From Actinomycetes bacterium (GTDB lineage Bacteria > Actinomycetota > Acidimicrobiia > Acidimicrobiales > RAAP-2), in NCBI GenBank assembly GCA_021791615.1, contig JAJYWG010000546.1, positions 35,363-99,362 on the forward strand: a stretch of 64,000 nt of DNA. Reading direction: 5' to 3'. Under the pieces are notes generated by a model. The model saw nothing but the letters and a program-made list of their open reading frames with translations. It had not been told where the DNA came from and did no database searches. This document shows positions 8,774 to 17,814 of this stretch, piece by piece. The translations under genes and the position numbers were made by a program. Positions within the stretch are counted from its first letter, which is position 1, and every line of letters starts with the position of its first letter.

Positions 8774-9305
8774 CCTCGGGATCGACCCAGGCCTGTCGCG
8801 CTGCGGGTATGGCATGGTGGGCGCAGGCACGGGTGGCGTGCTCCGCGCGTCGGTCGCAGGCGTGATCGAGACTGACCCCGCTGATCCACTTCACCAACGC
8901 CTGTGGGGAGCCCAGCAGCAGATCGTGGCCCTCATATCGGATCTCCGCCCTGATGTGGTTGCCGTCGAGCGGGTGTTCTTTCAAGTGAACGCCCGCACTG
9001 CGATGTCGGTGGGACAGGCGAGTGGGCTGGCGCTGGCCGCGGCCGCCCAGTTCGGCTGCGATGTGGTGCAGTACACCTCCAACGAGGTGAAGCAGGCCCT
9101 CGTCGGGTACGGGGCGGCTTCGAAATCCCAGGTGCAGATGATGGTTGGTGCCATGCTCGGACTCGAGTCGGTGCCGGGTCCGCCCGACGTGGCTGACGCT
9201 CTGGCGCTCGCCGTCTGCCATCTCACGACCTGTCCACTTCGCGAGGCGGTCCAGGCGGCACTGGGCTCCGGTGCTGCGCTTGGCCACGAGCGTGTGCAGG
9301 GATGA
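8766..9305 (+). CDS. ruvC: Crossover junction endodeoxyribonuclease RuvC
   Basis: The Holliday junction resolvase, which cuts four-way junctions symmetrically with the RuvAB branch-migration complex. The first catalytic aspartate is in VFVLGIDPG; with the GTG start at 8766 it is Asp7, the same number as in E. coli RuvC, which supports this start over the ATG at 8739. The second acid is in VERVFFQVN and the C-terminal aspartates are in PPDVADALALAVCH. Length is 179 aa. The gene begins inside a predicted LexA site, and ruvA and ruvB follow. Confidence 0.95.
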   Translation: MFVLGIDPGLSRCGYGMVGAGTGGVLRASVAGVIETDPADPLHQRLWGAQQQIVALISDLRPDVVAVERVFFQVNARTAMSVGQASGLALAAAAQFGCDVVQYTSNEVKQALVGYGAASKSQVQMMVGAMLGLESVPGPPDVADALALAVCHLTTCPLREAVQAALGSGAALGHERVQG

Positions 9306-9368
9306 AGCCATGAGCAACGTCACAAGGAGGCTCACGAGCAGCCCCACGACAAGCAAGGAGAACGGGCA

Positions 9369-9962
9369 ATGATCGGTTCGCTCAACGGCACCTTGGCCGC
9401 CGTCACCGGGGAGACCGAGATCGTGGTCGAGGTGCATGGGGTTGGCTACCGGCTGGCGGTGACGCCGTCAACCGTGACGAGCCTCGGTCCCAGCGGTTCG
9501 CCCGTCCGCCTTCACGTCCACACCCATGTGCGCGAGGACGCGATCGTCCTCTACGGCTTTCGCCACGACGACGAGCGCCGGTGCTTCGAAGCCCTGCTGG
9601 GAGCCCACGGTGTGGGGCCGTCGCTGGCGCTGTCGGTCTTGTCGGTCCTCTCCCCGGCTGCCTTGTCGACGGCGGTGCTCGAAGACGATGTGGACACGCT
9701 GTGCGCTGTCCCGGGCGTGGGCCGCAAGACCGCTGCCCGTCTTCTCATCGACTTGAAGAGCAGGCTCGAACTGCCTGATCTCGGGGAGACCAGCTACTCC
9801 GGCGGCACCGGGGTGATCTCGGCCCGAGCCGAGGCGCGGGCCGCACTGGCCGAGCTTGGGTATGGCCCCGATGAGATCCGTCGGGCGCTGGACGGGATCG
9901 ACGGGGAGATTGGAGTCGAAGAGATGCTGCGGTTGGCCCTGCGCGAGCTGGCGGTGCGATGA
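9369..9962 (+). CDS. ruvA: Holliday junction branch migration protein RuvA
   Basis: The tetrameric protein that binds Holliday junctions and loads RuvB. The N-terminal OB-fold begins [10 protein letters not shown]. Helix-hairpin-helix segments include [11 protein letters not shown] and [13 protein letters not shown]. The C-terminal domain III, which contacts RuvB, begins at about residue 150. Length (197 aa) is normal. The ATG at 9369 is preceded by AAGGAG. Its stop overlaps the ruvB start by 4 bp. Confidence 0.97.
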   Translation: MIGSLNGTLAAVTGETEIVVEVHGVGYRLAVTPSTVTSLGPSGSPVRLHVHTHVREDAIVLYGFRHDDERRCFEALLGAHGVGPSLALSVLSVLSPAALSTAVLEDDVDTLCAVPGVGRKTAARLLIDLKSRLELPDLGETSYSGGTGVISARAEARAALAELGYGPDEIRRALDGIDGEIGVEEMLRLALRELAVR

Positions 9963-11071
9963 CCTCGGGTTCGGGCGCTCGGCGCGACCTCCTGCGCGGG
10001 GACGAAACCGGCTCACCAGGGGCTGCCGGAGCCGGCGAACGGGTCGTACGTCCGGCCGCCGACCCACGAGAAGAGGGAGAAGAAGCGGGCCTGCGGCCCC
10101 GTTCCCTGGACGAGTTCGTCGGTCAGGCTGAATTGGTCGAGCACCTGGGGATCGTCCTCCAAGCCGCCCGGCGGCGGCGCCAAGCAGTCGACCATTTGCT
10201 CTTCGCCGGTCCGCCCGGGCTCGGCAAGACCTCCTTGGCCGGGATCGTGGCGGTGGAGATGGGTGTCGGCCTGCGCGTGACCTCGGGTCCGGTGCTGGCG
10301 CGTGCCGGTGACCTGGCAGCGTTGCTGACGGCCCTCGAAGAAGGCGACGTGCTGTTCATCGACGAGATCCATCGCCTGCCCACTGCAGTGGAGGAGATCC
10401 TCTACCCAGCGATGGAGGATGCAAAGCTCGACATCTTGATCGGCAAAGGGCCAATGGCCCGATCGATCAGGCTGGACCTCCCTCGGTTCACCCTCGTGGG
10501 TGCGACCACCCGTACCGGCCTCGTCGCTGCTCCCCTGCGTGACCGGTTCGGCTTCGTGGGGCGTCTCGACCTCTACGGTCCTGGCGAACTGGAAGCCATC
10601 GTCGTCCGGTCGGCTGGGATCATCGGTGTGCCGATCACTCCAGAGGGCGCCGGGCTCATCGCCGCTCGTTCCCGAGGTACGCCGCGGATCGCGAACCGCC
10701 TTTTGCGGCGGGTGCGGGACTTCGCCGAGGTTCGGGGCGACGGGGCCATCACCGCAGAAGCGGCAGCCGAAGGACTGGAGCTCTTCGGGGTGGACGCGCT
10801 CGGGCTCGACAAAGTCGACCGCGCAATCCTCGACGCACTCTGCAATCGTTTCGACGGGCATCCCGTCGGGCTGACGACGCTCGCTCAGTGCGTGGGGGAG
10901 GAGCCGGACACGATCGAGGACGCGTACGAGCCGTTCCTCTTGCAGCTCGGTCTCATTCGGCGCACGCCGCGCGGCAGGGTGCCGACCTCGCGAGCGTGGA
11001 CCCACGTGAACGCTGCCGGTGCAGCGGACGTGTCTTCGACGTCCGAGCGGCCCGGCGGGCGCCTGCTGTGA
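9959..11071 (+). CDS. ruvB: Holliday junction branch migration helicase RuvB
   Basis: The AAA+ motor that drives branch migration of Holliday junctions with RuvA. Walker A (GPPGLGKTS), Walker B (LFIDEIH) and the sensor region [18 protein letters not shown] are intact, and a winged-helix domain ends the protein. It carries an N-terminal extension of about 40 residues before [12 protein letters not shown]. Length is 370 aa. The ATGA overlap with ruvA indicates translational coupling. Confidence 0.97.
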   Translation: MTSGSGARRDLLRGDETGSPGAAGAGERVVRPAADPREEGEEAGLRPRSLDEFVGQAELVEHLGIVLQAARRRRQAVDHLLFAGPPGLGKTSLAGIVAVEMGVGLRVTSGPVLARAGDLAALLTALEEGDVLFIDEIHRLPTAVEEILYPAMEDAKLDILIGKGPMARSIRLDLPRFTLVGATTRTGLVAAPLRDRFGFVGRLDLYGPGELEAIVVRSAGIIGVPITPEGAGLIAARSRGTPRIANRLLRRVRDFAEVRGDGAITAEAAAEGLELFGVDALGLDKVDRAILDALCNRFDGHPVGLTTLAQCVGEEPDTIEDAYEPFLLQLGLIRRTPRGRVPTSRAWTHVNAAGAADVSSTSERPGGRLL

Positions 11072-11098
11072 CGTGATGGCTGCCGATTCCGATCGGTT

Positions 11099-12970
11099 TC
11101 AAGGTTCCGTGGGATCGGAGGTCGCTCCGAGTGCCGGCAGATGGACCCGGAACGTGGTGGACCACCCGGGGACGTCCACGACCTCAATGGTGCCTCCGTG
11201 AGCGTCCACCACTGACTTGACGATGGCCAAGCCGAGACCGCTGCCGGGGACGCCTCGATTGTTGCCGGAGGGACCCCGGTAGAAAGGTTCAAAGAGTTGA
11301 GGCCGGTCTTGTTCGGGGATGCCGGGGCCATCGTCACTCACCTCGAGCCGGACGAAGTCACCTAATGAGGTGACGCGAAGCTCGACGTGGCCACCGGGGC
11401 CATTGAACTTGACGGCGTTCGTGAGGAGATTGGACAGCAGCTGACGCAACCTGGCCGGGTCGCAGCTCACCGTAACCCCACCGGCGCCGGCGGTCAGACC
11501 GGAGGGCTCCCTGCGAAGCGTGATCTCGACCCGGCTCCTGGCGGTGGCAGTGCGGACAGCGTCGATCGCGTCCTCCAGGAGTGGCTCGAGCTCGACCTGT
11601 ACGAAGCGAGATCCGCGTCCGCTCCCGAGGGCGGGGTCTTCGAGCAGGTCGTTGGCCACGTGTAGGAGCTGCTGCGAATTGCGCTCGATGGCGCGGAGCA
11701 TCCGGCGTTGTTCATCGGTGAACGACGACGCCTCCGAAGAGGACTCGTCGACCAGGAGCTCCGTGAACCCGATGATCGAGGTCAAAGGAGTTCGCAGCTC
11801 GTGGGAGACGGTTGCCACGAGATCGTCTTTCATGGAGGTCAGCCTCTCCAGCTCGGCGTTGCGCAGCGCCAGGACTTCGGAAACCTCGCGTTGAATGGCC
11901 AAGAGGCGCTCGCGCTCGTGCACGAGCTCCTCGCGCTCGGTCACGTCGCTGGCGACAATGACAAAGCCAGACAAGGGTGTGCCGGAGGCAGGTTGGGCAG
12001 TGACGGTTGCTGCCATCCTCCTGCGGTCTCCGTGCGGGCCGACGTAGGAGAGGAGGAGCTGGCTGGAGGTGCCTGGGGGCTCAGTGCCGTCGAGGCTCGA
12101 CCTTGTGAATGAGAGGGGGGATCCCGACTCGAGTGCCAAGAGCTCGCCGAGGGTCTTCTTCCCAACGGCATCGTGGGAGGAGATGCCGAATATCTCCTCT
12201 GCGCCCGCCGAGAAAAAGGTCACCGTGCCGGCGTTGTCGGCTCCGACGACAGCCGTGCCGGTCGCTGCTTGCAGCAGGGAATCCAGTCGGTCATGGGCAG
12301 CCTCGGCCTCGGACGCCGCACTCCGCGCGAGCTCCGCCTGACGGGCCACGTCGGCTCGGAGGTCCCGTTCACGGCGCAACGCTCCGAGGAACGTGAAGGA
12401 GACGAGTGCGGATCCCACGACGACGATGGTGACCAAACGCCACTGTGAGGGCGGGTAGCTGGGAGATCCGACCACAATGATTGGGACTGCAAGGGCGAGC
12501 AGAACAGCGGCGAGCGCGGTGAGCAGGTGGGTGATCCGGTCGTAGTACGCGACCCATACCACGGGCAGCAGGTAGACGACCGCGAGTCCGGTGTCGGCGT
12601 CGCTTTGCGTGTCGCGCAGCAAGGCGACGACGGCGATGTAGCCGATCGGGATCGAGAGCCAGAGCCAGACAGGAAGCCGAGCCCAGGGCACGTACACCGC
12701 TGCCCCGGTGAGCACGACGAAGAGGATGCCGGCCGCAGCCACATCGCTTGTCCTCGCATGGGGGTAGGGGATAAGGGCCACGAGCATCGATAGCGCGAAG
12801 CCGGCGGCAATGAGCGGGAGCTGGCGGCGCAGGTTCCCGTAGAGGACACGCCGGTCCCTTATCACTGACGAGCTGGGGTCCTTTGGAGGAATGGTCGTCC
12901 GCTCTAGGTCATCGCCGCGCTCATGAGGCGACGCGGCATCGACGAAGATCCTGCTCGGACCTCTGTCCAT
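11099..12970 (-). CDS. Membrane sensor histidine kinase with PAS domain
   Basis: The sensor of a two-component system with the response regulator just upstream. The N-terminal part holds about six hydrophobic segments (roughly residues 40-215). A short coiled region leads to a PAS domain (about 240-360), then a HisKA dimerisation domain with the phospho-acceptor His in VSHELRTPLTS, then a HATPase domain with DDGPGIPEQD and GSGLGLAIVK. The signal it senses is unknown; no large extracellular domain is visible, so it may sense the membrane or bind a ligand at the PAS domain. The ATG at 12970 is preferred (623 aa). A start at 13105 would overlap the regulator gene and add a low-complexity stretch. 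Confidence 0.9.
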   Translation of the reverse strand: MDRGPSRIFVDAASPHERGDDLERTTIPPKDPSSSVIRDRRVLYGNLRRQLPLIAAGFALSMLVALIPYPHARTSDVAAAGILFVVLTGAAVYVPWARLPVWLWLSIPIGYIAVVALLRDTQSDADTGLAVVYLLPVVWVAYYDRITHLLTALAAVLLALAVPIIVVGSPSYPPSQWRLVTIVVVGSALVSFTFLGALRRERDLRADVARQAELARSAASEAEAAHDRLDSLLQAATGTAVVGADNAGTVTFFSAGAEEIFGISSHDAVGKKTLGELLALESGSPLSFTRSSLDGTEPPGTSSQLLLSYVGPHGDRRRMAATVTAQPASGTPLSGFVIVASDVTEREELVHERERLLAIQREVSEVLALRNAELERLTSMKDDLVATVSHELRTPLTSIIGFTELLVDESSSEASSFTDEQRRMLRAIERNSQQLLHVANDLLEDPALGSGRGSRFVQVELEPLLEDAIDAVRTATARSRVEITLRREPSGLTAGAGGVTVSCDPARLRQLLSNLLTNAVKFNGPGGHVELRVTSLGDFVRLEVSDDGPGIPEQDRPQLFEPFYRGPSGNNRGVPGSGLGLAIVKSVVDAHGGTIEVVDVPGWSTTFRVHLPALGATSDPTEP

Positions 12971-13070
12971 CACGCTCCAGGCGCGCGTACGCTGCCCCAC
13001 TCTGGATTGCTCGATGGCTGAGATGGCTGAGATGGATGTGAGGTGTCGGTCTGGAGCACGACAGCGCTGC

Positions 13071-13772
13071 TCAGTCTCTCCGGCGACTGTTGTAGCGGTA
13101 ACCAAATCCGCGCACCGTTTCGATCGGTGAATCCTCGGTGTAGTCCCACGAGAGCTTCTTTCGGAGCCTCAGGACCGCGTACTTGACGCGAGCGGGCGCG
13201 AGACCCGATGGGTCCTGCCATGCGAATTCGACCAATTGGTCTGCCGAGAGGATCTGGTCGGCGTGGCGGACGAGGGAGGAGAGGAGCCGGTACTCGATCG
13301 GAGTGAGGAGGACAGGCTCGCCTTGCAGGTGGACTTCTTGACGATTGAAGTCGATCCGGACACGACCGTCGTCGTAGAGCGTGCGAGCGGGTCCGGAAGT
13401 CGATCGCCTCCTCTGGACAGCCTGGAGCCGGGCCAAAAGTTCGACGCGGCTGAACGGCTTGGTCAGATAGTCGTCAGCGCCGGCGTTGAGCCCTCGGACC
13501 TTGTCTCGTTCGTCCGAGCGGGCGGTGAGCACGAGCACCGGCACGTCGCTCATGTCCCGCACCCGTTCGAGCACCTGCCAGCCGTCGAGGTCGGGAAGCC
13601 CGACATCGAGCACCACGAGGTGGGGACGCAGCTCGTGGAATGCCCGGAGCCCATCGCGTCCGGTGGCGGTGCGCTGGACTTCGTAACCCTCACGGCTGAG
13701 CATGGACTCGAGCAGGATGCTGATGTCGTCGTCGTCTTCGATGACCAGCACTCTCGGACCATCGAGGACCAT
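13071..13772 (-). CDS. OmpR-family response regulator
   Basis: A two-component transcription factor paired with the kinase that follows it. The receiver domain has the acidic pocket VIEDDDD, the phospho-acceptor Asp in VVLDVGLPDLDG and the Lys in LTKPF. The C-terminal winged helix ends IETVRGFGYRYNSRRRD. The ATG at 13772 gives 233 aa, normal for the family. A -10-like box, TACAAT, lies about 65 nt upstream. The regulon is unknown. Confidence 0.92.
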   Translation of the reverse strand: MVLDGPRVLVIEDDDDISILLESMLSREGYEVQRTATGRDGLRAFHELRPHLVVLDVGLPDLDGWQVLERVRDMSDVPVLVLTARSDERDKVRGLNAGADDYLTKPFSRVELLARLQAVQRRRSTSGPARTLYDDGRVRIDFNRQEVHLQGEPVLLTPIEYRLLSSLVRHADQILSADQLVEFAWQDPSGLAPARVKYAVLRLRKKLSWDYTEDSPIETVRGFGYRYNSRRRD

Positions 13773-13835
13773 CACTACCCCCGCCCACAACCCCGGCCCG
13801 CGCTCTCGCGGGCACCACCGTCTGTTTCCGGCCTG

Positions 13836-13841
13836 ATTGTA
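13836..13841 (-). promoter_or_regulatory. Probable -10 box for the response regulator/kinase operon
   Basis: TACAAT on the minus strand, in the divergent gap between the two-component system and yajC. It matches the sigma-70-type -10 consensus closely; the -35 region is weak. Confidence 0.45.
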
Positions 13842-13998
13842 GAACAATGCAGGATCCCGAACGAAAGGGCAAAAGGCCAGCAGCCAGGGAGAGCCCGCCC
13901 GGCCGAGCCCTACCCCCCGTCCTGCTGGGGAGGCTGTATGGTAGCTCCCCTGTGCACGCCTGGAACCCGTTCTGTGGCATCGTGATGAGGGAGGGCAG

Positions 13999-14574
13999 AT
14001 GATCCTGGCATTTGCGACCGCGCTGCCGGCGCTGCTCGCAGCCACCAAGTCGACGAAGACCTCCAGTAGTGGGGGTGTGGACTTCATCCTGTTCATCGTG
14101 GTAATCGGGCTGGCCGGCTATTTTCTCCTACTCCGCCCCCAACAGCAGAGGGCGAAACGGCAGCGGGCGAACCAGTCGGAGATCACCGTCGGAGACGAGA
14201 TCCTGACCATCGGGGGCATCGTGGGAACGGTGCTGGATCTCGATGCCGAGCGCGTGACCATCCTCACTGGGATGGAGCGCTCGGCCACAGGGGATTCCTC
14301 GGGCGCCACCGGTCCCCAGGCACTGCCGACCCGGATGGTGCTCGTGCGCAACGCCATCGCGCGCAAGCTGGACCCGGTTGTGCCGGCAAGCCGCGACGGT
14401 TTGGCCGAAGCCGAGCTTGATTTTTCGGGTGGTCGGGTGGGGGACGACACCGATGAATGGGAGGAAGCCGACGGCGGGGAGGAGGCCGACGGCGGGGAGG
14501 AGACCGCTGGAGGGGACGGCGGGGAGGAGACCGACGGCGGCTCGGGTGCTCGGGAAGGTGACGCCGAACCGTGA
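13999..14574 (+). CDS. yajC: Preprotein translocase auxiliary subunit YajC
   Basis: A small membrane protein of the SecDF-YajC complex, which assists SecYEG in secretion and membrane insertion. One transmembrane helix (about residues 28-46) is followed by the typical LLRPQQQRAKRQ and GDEILTIGGIVGTV segments. At 191 aa it is longer than usual (about 110) because of an acidic tail of roughly 40 residues with repeated EE(A/T)DGG units. Its stop overlaps the secD start by 4 bp. Confidence 0.92.
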   Translation: MILAFATALPALLAATKSTKTSSSGGVDFILFIVVIGLAGYFLLLRPQQQRAKRQRANQSEITVGDEILTIGGIVGTVLDLDAERVTILTGMERSATGDSSGATGPQALPTRMVLVRNAIARKLDPVVPASRDGLAEAELDFSGGRVGDDTDEWEEADGGEEADGGEETAGGDGGEETDGGSGAREGDAEP

Positions 14575-16115
14575 GCCCTCCGCCGTCGCGTGCTCAAGCC
14601 CGACGACAGCGATCGCTCCTGCTGAGTGTCATCGCAGTCCTGGTGATCGCATTCGGATCCCTGGCCGCCACCCTGGCGGGCGGGTGGAAGCCCCTGCTCG
14701 GGCTCGACCTGGCGGGAGGGTTCTCGGTCGTCTACCAGCCGGTGCAGAAAGCGTCGGCATCGGACCTGTCCGAGACCGTGAACATCCTCACCAACCGAGT
14801 CGACGGATTGGGGGTGTCGGGGGCGACCGTGGGGACCCAGGGCAACGAGATCGTGGTCGCCGTTCCCGGGGTCAAGGATCCCCAGCAGGTCCTCAAGACC
14901 ATCGGCCAAGTTGCGCAGCTCTACTTCCGCCCGGTGCTCTGCTATGCCCCGCCTTACTCACCTCCGGCCAAGGCCAAAGGCGCGACCACGACCACGACCG
15001 CTCCAGCGGCGTTGCCGACGAACTGCGGTTCCCCGTACCAGCTTGTGACGGCCAACGCCAAGAGCACCTCCACAGGCGTCGAGTACTCCGGGCAGCCGAC
15101 ACCCACACTGGCCCACTACCCAACTACGAAGGTGGACAACCCGACAGCGACCGTGCTCCTGCCCGGTATCACAGGCCCCAGTGCTGGTCGCTACCTCCTC
15201 GGGCCCAAGGAGCTCACCGGCCACATCGTGAGCAAAGCAGTGGCTGAGCAGTCCACAACGCTTGGGTGGGTGGTCGACATGTCGCTCACTTCCCAGGGCC
15301 TGTCGCAGTGGAACACGATGGCCAAGCAGTACTTTCACGAGGTCATCGGGATCGAGCTGGACGGGGTCGTGCAGTCGGCGCCGATCACCGAGCCGGGTAC
15401 ATCGACGTTCAAGACATTTACGTCGGTGCAGATCTCAGGGCACCTTACGCAGCAGGATGCTCAGAACCTCGCCCTCGCGCTCAACTATGGCTCGCTACCG
15501 ATCAGGCTGAAAGAGCTCACGTTGCAGACGGTCTCACCTACCCTCGGCTCGTCGTCGCTCAAGGCCGGGCTCGGTGCGGGAATCGCCGGTCTGATCCTGG
15601 TCCTGCTGTACACCGTCTTGTACTACCGGCTTCTCGGCATCGTTGTCCTCTCCGGTCTTGCAGTGACCGCCGCATTGCTGTGGTCCCTCATCTCGTCACT
15701 CGGCCATACCACGCTCGCGCCGAGCTTCGATCTTGCAGGAGTGACGGGGATCATCGTCTCCATCGGGATCACCGTGGACTCCTATATCGTCTATTTCGAA
15801 CGCCTGAAAGACGAGACGCGATCGGGTCGGACGGTGAGAACCAGCGTCGACCGCGGTTTCAAGAGCGCTTGGCGGACCGTACTGGCTGCCGACCTCGTCT
15901 CGTTCGCCGCCGCGGTGGTCCTCTATCTCGTTGCAGTCGGGGAAGTGAAGGGGTTCGCGTTCTTCCTCGGCCTGTCGACCCTGATGGACGTCTTCATGAC
16001 GTACTTCTTCACCCGGCCGATGGTCATCCTCCTCGGGCGCAACGAGCGCCTGGCCCAGGCCAAAGGCATCGGCATCGCTCGCGGGTTGGCGGTTGACTCC
16101 GGAGTGGACGGATGA
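14571..16115 (+). CDS. secD: Protein translocase subunit SecD
   Basis: The membrane subunit that uses the proton gradient to help pull exported proteins across. After the first membrane helix comes LLGLDLAGG (most SecD proteins have GLDLRGG), then the large periplasmic region with a Thr/Ala/Pro-rich insert at about residues 125-150. The C-terminal membrane block contains IGITVDSYIVYFERLKDE, the conserved acidic helix of RND-type proteins. Length (514 aa) is normal for actinobacteria. It is coupled by 4-bp overlaps to yajC and secF. Confidence 0.95.
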   Translation: MSPPPSRAQARRQRSLLLSVIAVLVIAFGSLAATLAGGWKPLLGLDLAGGFSVVYQPVQKASASDLSETVNILTNRVDGLGVSGATVGTQGNEIVVAVPGVKDPQQVLKTIGQVAQLYFRPVLCYAPPYSPPAKAKGATTTTTAPAALPTNCGSPYQLVTANAKSTSTGVEYSGQPTPTLAHYPTTKVDNPTATVLLPGITGPSAGRYLLGPKELTGHIVSKAVAEQSTTLGWVVDMSLTSQGLSQWNTMAKQYFHEVIGIELDGVVQSAPITEPGTSTFKTFTSVQISGHLTQQDAQNLALALNYGSLPIRLKELTLQTVSPTLGSSSLKAGLGAGIAGLILVLLYTVLYYRLLGIVVLSGLAVTAALLWSLISSLGHTTLAPSFDLAGVTGIIVSIGITVDSYIVYFERLKDETRSGRTVRTSVDRGFKSAWRTVLAADLVSFAAAVVLYLVAVGEVKGFAFFLGLSTLMDVFMTYFFTRPMVILLGRNERLAQAKGIGIARGLAVDSGVDG

Positions 16116-17740
16116 GCCCTTTCGAGCGCCATGACGACAGCTTGCGAGACCTCCAGCAGGGTGGTTCGGGGCAAGGGCCGAACGGCGGGGGCGACGTGGA
16201 GGAGGAGGCGCGAGAGGCCTCGGACGGGCGGTCACCTGAGGATACCGCGGACGAGGAGCTCGACGAGTCCCCCGAAGAGCTGGCCGAGGAGCTCGAAGCC
16301 GACGAGCTGGAACGCGAGGAGGTCAAGGAGGCTCGCCGTGAGCAGCACAGCGGCCCGGGACCTTTCCGGCGCCTGTACCGCGGCGAGACGTTGTTCGACT
16401 TCGTCGGCCGGCGCCGCGTGTGGATGTTGATCTCCGGCATCGTGATCGTCGCCGGGTTGCTCTCCTTGGGGTTCCGAGGACTCAACCTGGGCATCGATTT
16501 CAAGGGCGGGACAGCTTGGATCGTGAAGAGCAGCACGCTGACCCAGGGGCACGTGGAGAGCCTGGTCACCGCTGCCGGGCTCTCGCAGCCAACGGTCGAG
16601 GTGCTGGGGAGCGGTGGGTCGCGCACGATCGAAGTCCAAGGCGACTTGAACAGCCTTCCGGCAGCCAAGCGCAGCACCGTGTCCAACGACGTCGAGACCG
16701 CCCTTGCCAAGGCGGCGCACGTCTCCAAGACAGGAGTGTCGATCACACGCGTCGGTCCCACCTGGGGTGGGCAGGTGACCCAGAAGGCCATCGAGGCTCT
16801 GATCGTCTTCTTTGTCATCGTCGCCGTGTACATCAGCTTCCGGTTCGAACCGAAGATGGCGCTCGCGGCGTTCATCGCCATGATCCACGACCTCCTCGTC
16901 ACGATTGGGGTGTACTCCCTCACGGGGTTCCAGGTGTCACCGGACACGGTGATCGCGATCCTGACCATCCTCGGGTACTCGTTGTACGACACCGTGGTGG
17001 TGTTCGACCGGGTGAGGGACAATACGAAGGGGTTCGGCGCGTCCGGGCGCATGACCTATTCCGAGATGATCAACCTCTCGATGAACCAGACCCTCGCCCG
17101 CTCCATCAACACCTCGCTCGTGGCAGTCCTCCCGGTCCTCTCCGTCCTCTTGATCGGCGCGGAGCTCCTCGGCGCGACGACCCTCCAGGAGTACGGTCTC
17201 GCCCTCACCGTCGGGCTCATCAGCGGGGCCTACTCTTCGATCTTCATCGCATCACCGGTCCTGGCCATGCTGAAGGAGCACGAGCCCCGCTACGTGGCCA
17301 TACGCCAGCGTCTCCAAGCACGCGGCGATCGCGTAGGGCTCCTCACCCCGGCTGCGGCCGCCGCCCTTGCCGGCGCCGGTGCAGGCGGAGGGAGCACGGG
17401 CATGGGCGACGGACGTTCTGCGCGAGCCGGCGCTGGATCCTCCAGGAGCACCACCACCTTGCGTCCCGGTGCCGGTGCAGCCTCGGCAAGACGATCCTCA
17501 TCGCAGCGCCGGAGCGACGCGGTCGGGTCCGGCTCGGGCGGGACTGGTCCTGCTGGGCAAGCCGGCGCAAATAGCGGATCGAAGGCTCCGTCGGGTGCCG
17601 GGTCCAACGCCGGATCGAGGGGAAGCTCGGGTGCTCGTTCCGGCACCCCAACCTCATCGCGATCGGCAGGCGCAGGTGGGGTGGGACGGCCACCCCCTCG
17701 GCCGCGCAAGAGCGGGGGCAAGAAGCGCAAGCGGCGCTGA
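16112..17740 (+). CDS. secF: Protein translocase subunit SecF with long N- and C-terminal tails
   Basis: The partner of SecD. The core carries LGIDFKGGTAWIV in the first periplasmic part and ILGYSLYDTVVVFDRVRDN in the conserved membrane helix. Two extensions are unusual. The first 90 or so residues are acidic and contain a Glu/Asp/Leu stretch. The last 130 or so are rich in Ser, Gly, Ala and Arg, end in a Lys/Arg cluster, and are probably cytoplasmic and disordered. Total length is 542 aa against roughly 300-440 in relatives. Confidence 0.95.
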   Translation: MSPFERHDDSLRDLQQGGSGQGPNGGGDVEEEAREASDGRSPEDTADEELDESPEELAEELEADELEREEVKEARREQHSGPGPFRRLYRGETLFDFVGRRRVWMLISGIVIVAGLLSLGFRGLNLGIDFKGGTAWIVKSSTLTQGHVESLVTAAGLSQPTVEVLGSGGSRTIEVQGDLNSLPAAKRSTVSNDVETALAKAAHVSKTGVSITRVGPTWGGQVTQKAIEALIVFFVIVAVYISFRFEPKMALAAFIAMIHDLLVTIGVYSLTGFQVSPDTVIAILTILGYSLYDTVVVFDRVRDNTKGFGASGRMTYSEMINLSMNQTLARSINTSLVAVLPVLSVLLIGAELLGATTLQEYGLALTVGLISGAYSSIFIASPVLAMLKEHEPRYVAIRQRLQARGDRVGLLTPAAAAALAGAGAGGGSTGMGDGRSARAGAGSSRSTTTLRPGAGAASARRSSSQRRSDAVGSGSGGTGPAGQAGANSGSKAPSGAGSNAGSRGSSGARSGTPTSSRSAGAGGVGRPPPRPRKSGGKKRKRR

Positions 17741-17802
17741 CCCGGAGCTCAGGCGCGGTCGCCCGGGCACGTTGATGTGATCGCTCCTCGGACGAGATCA
17801 GG

Positions 17803-17808
17803 TAGCGT
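17803..17808 (+). promoter_or_regulatory. -10 box of relA (leaderless type)
   Basis: TAGCGT ends 6 nt before the ATG at 17815. There is no ribosome site, so the mRNA is expected to begin at the start codon. Confidence 0.55.
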
Positions 17809-17814
17809 GAGACG

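Noticed and set aside
9310..9372. A 20-codon frame between ruvC and ruvA ending in the ruvA start
   Set aside because: It has no clear ribosome site or conserved sequence; coupling is possible but unsupported.
13773..13998. Riboswitch or small RNA in the gap before yajC
   Set aside because: I could not find a conserved core or convincing paired stems; promoters for the two divergent units explain the gap.
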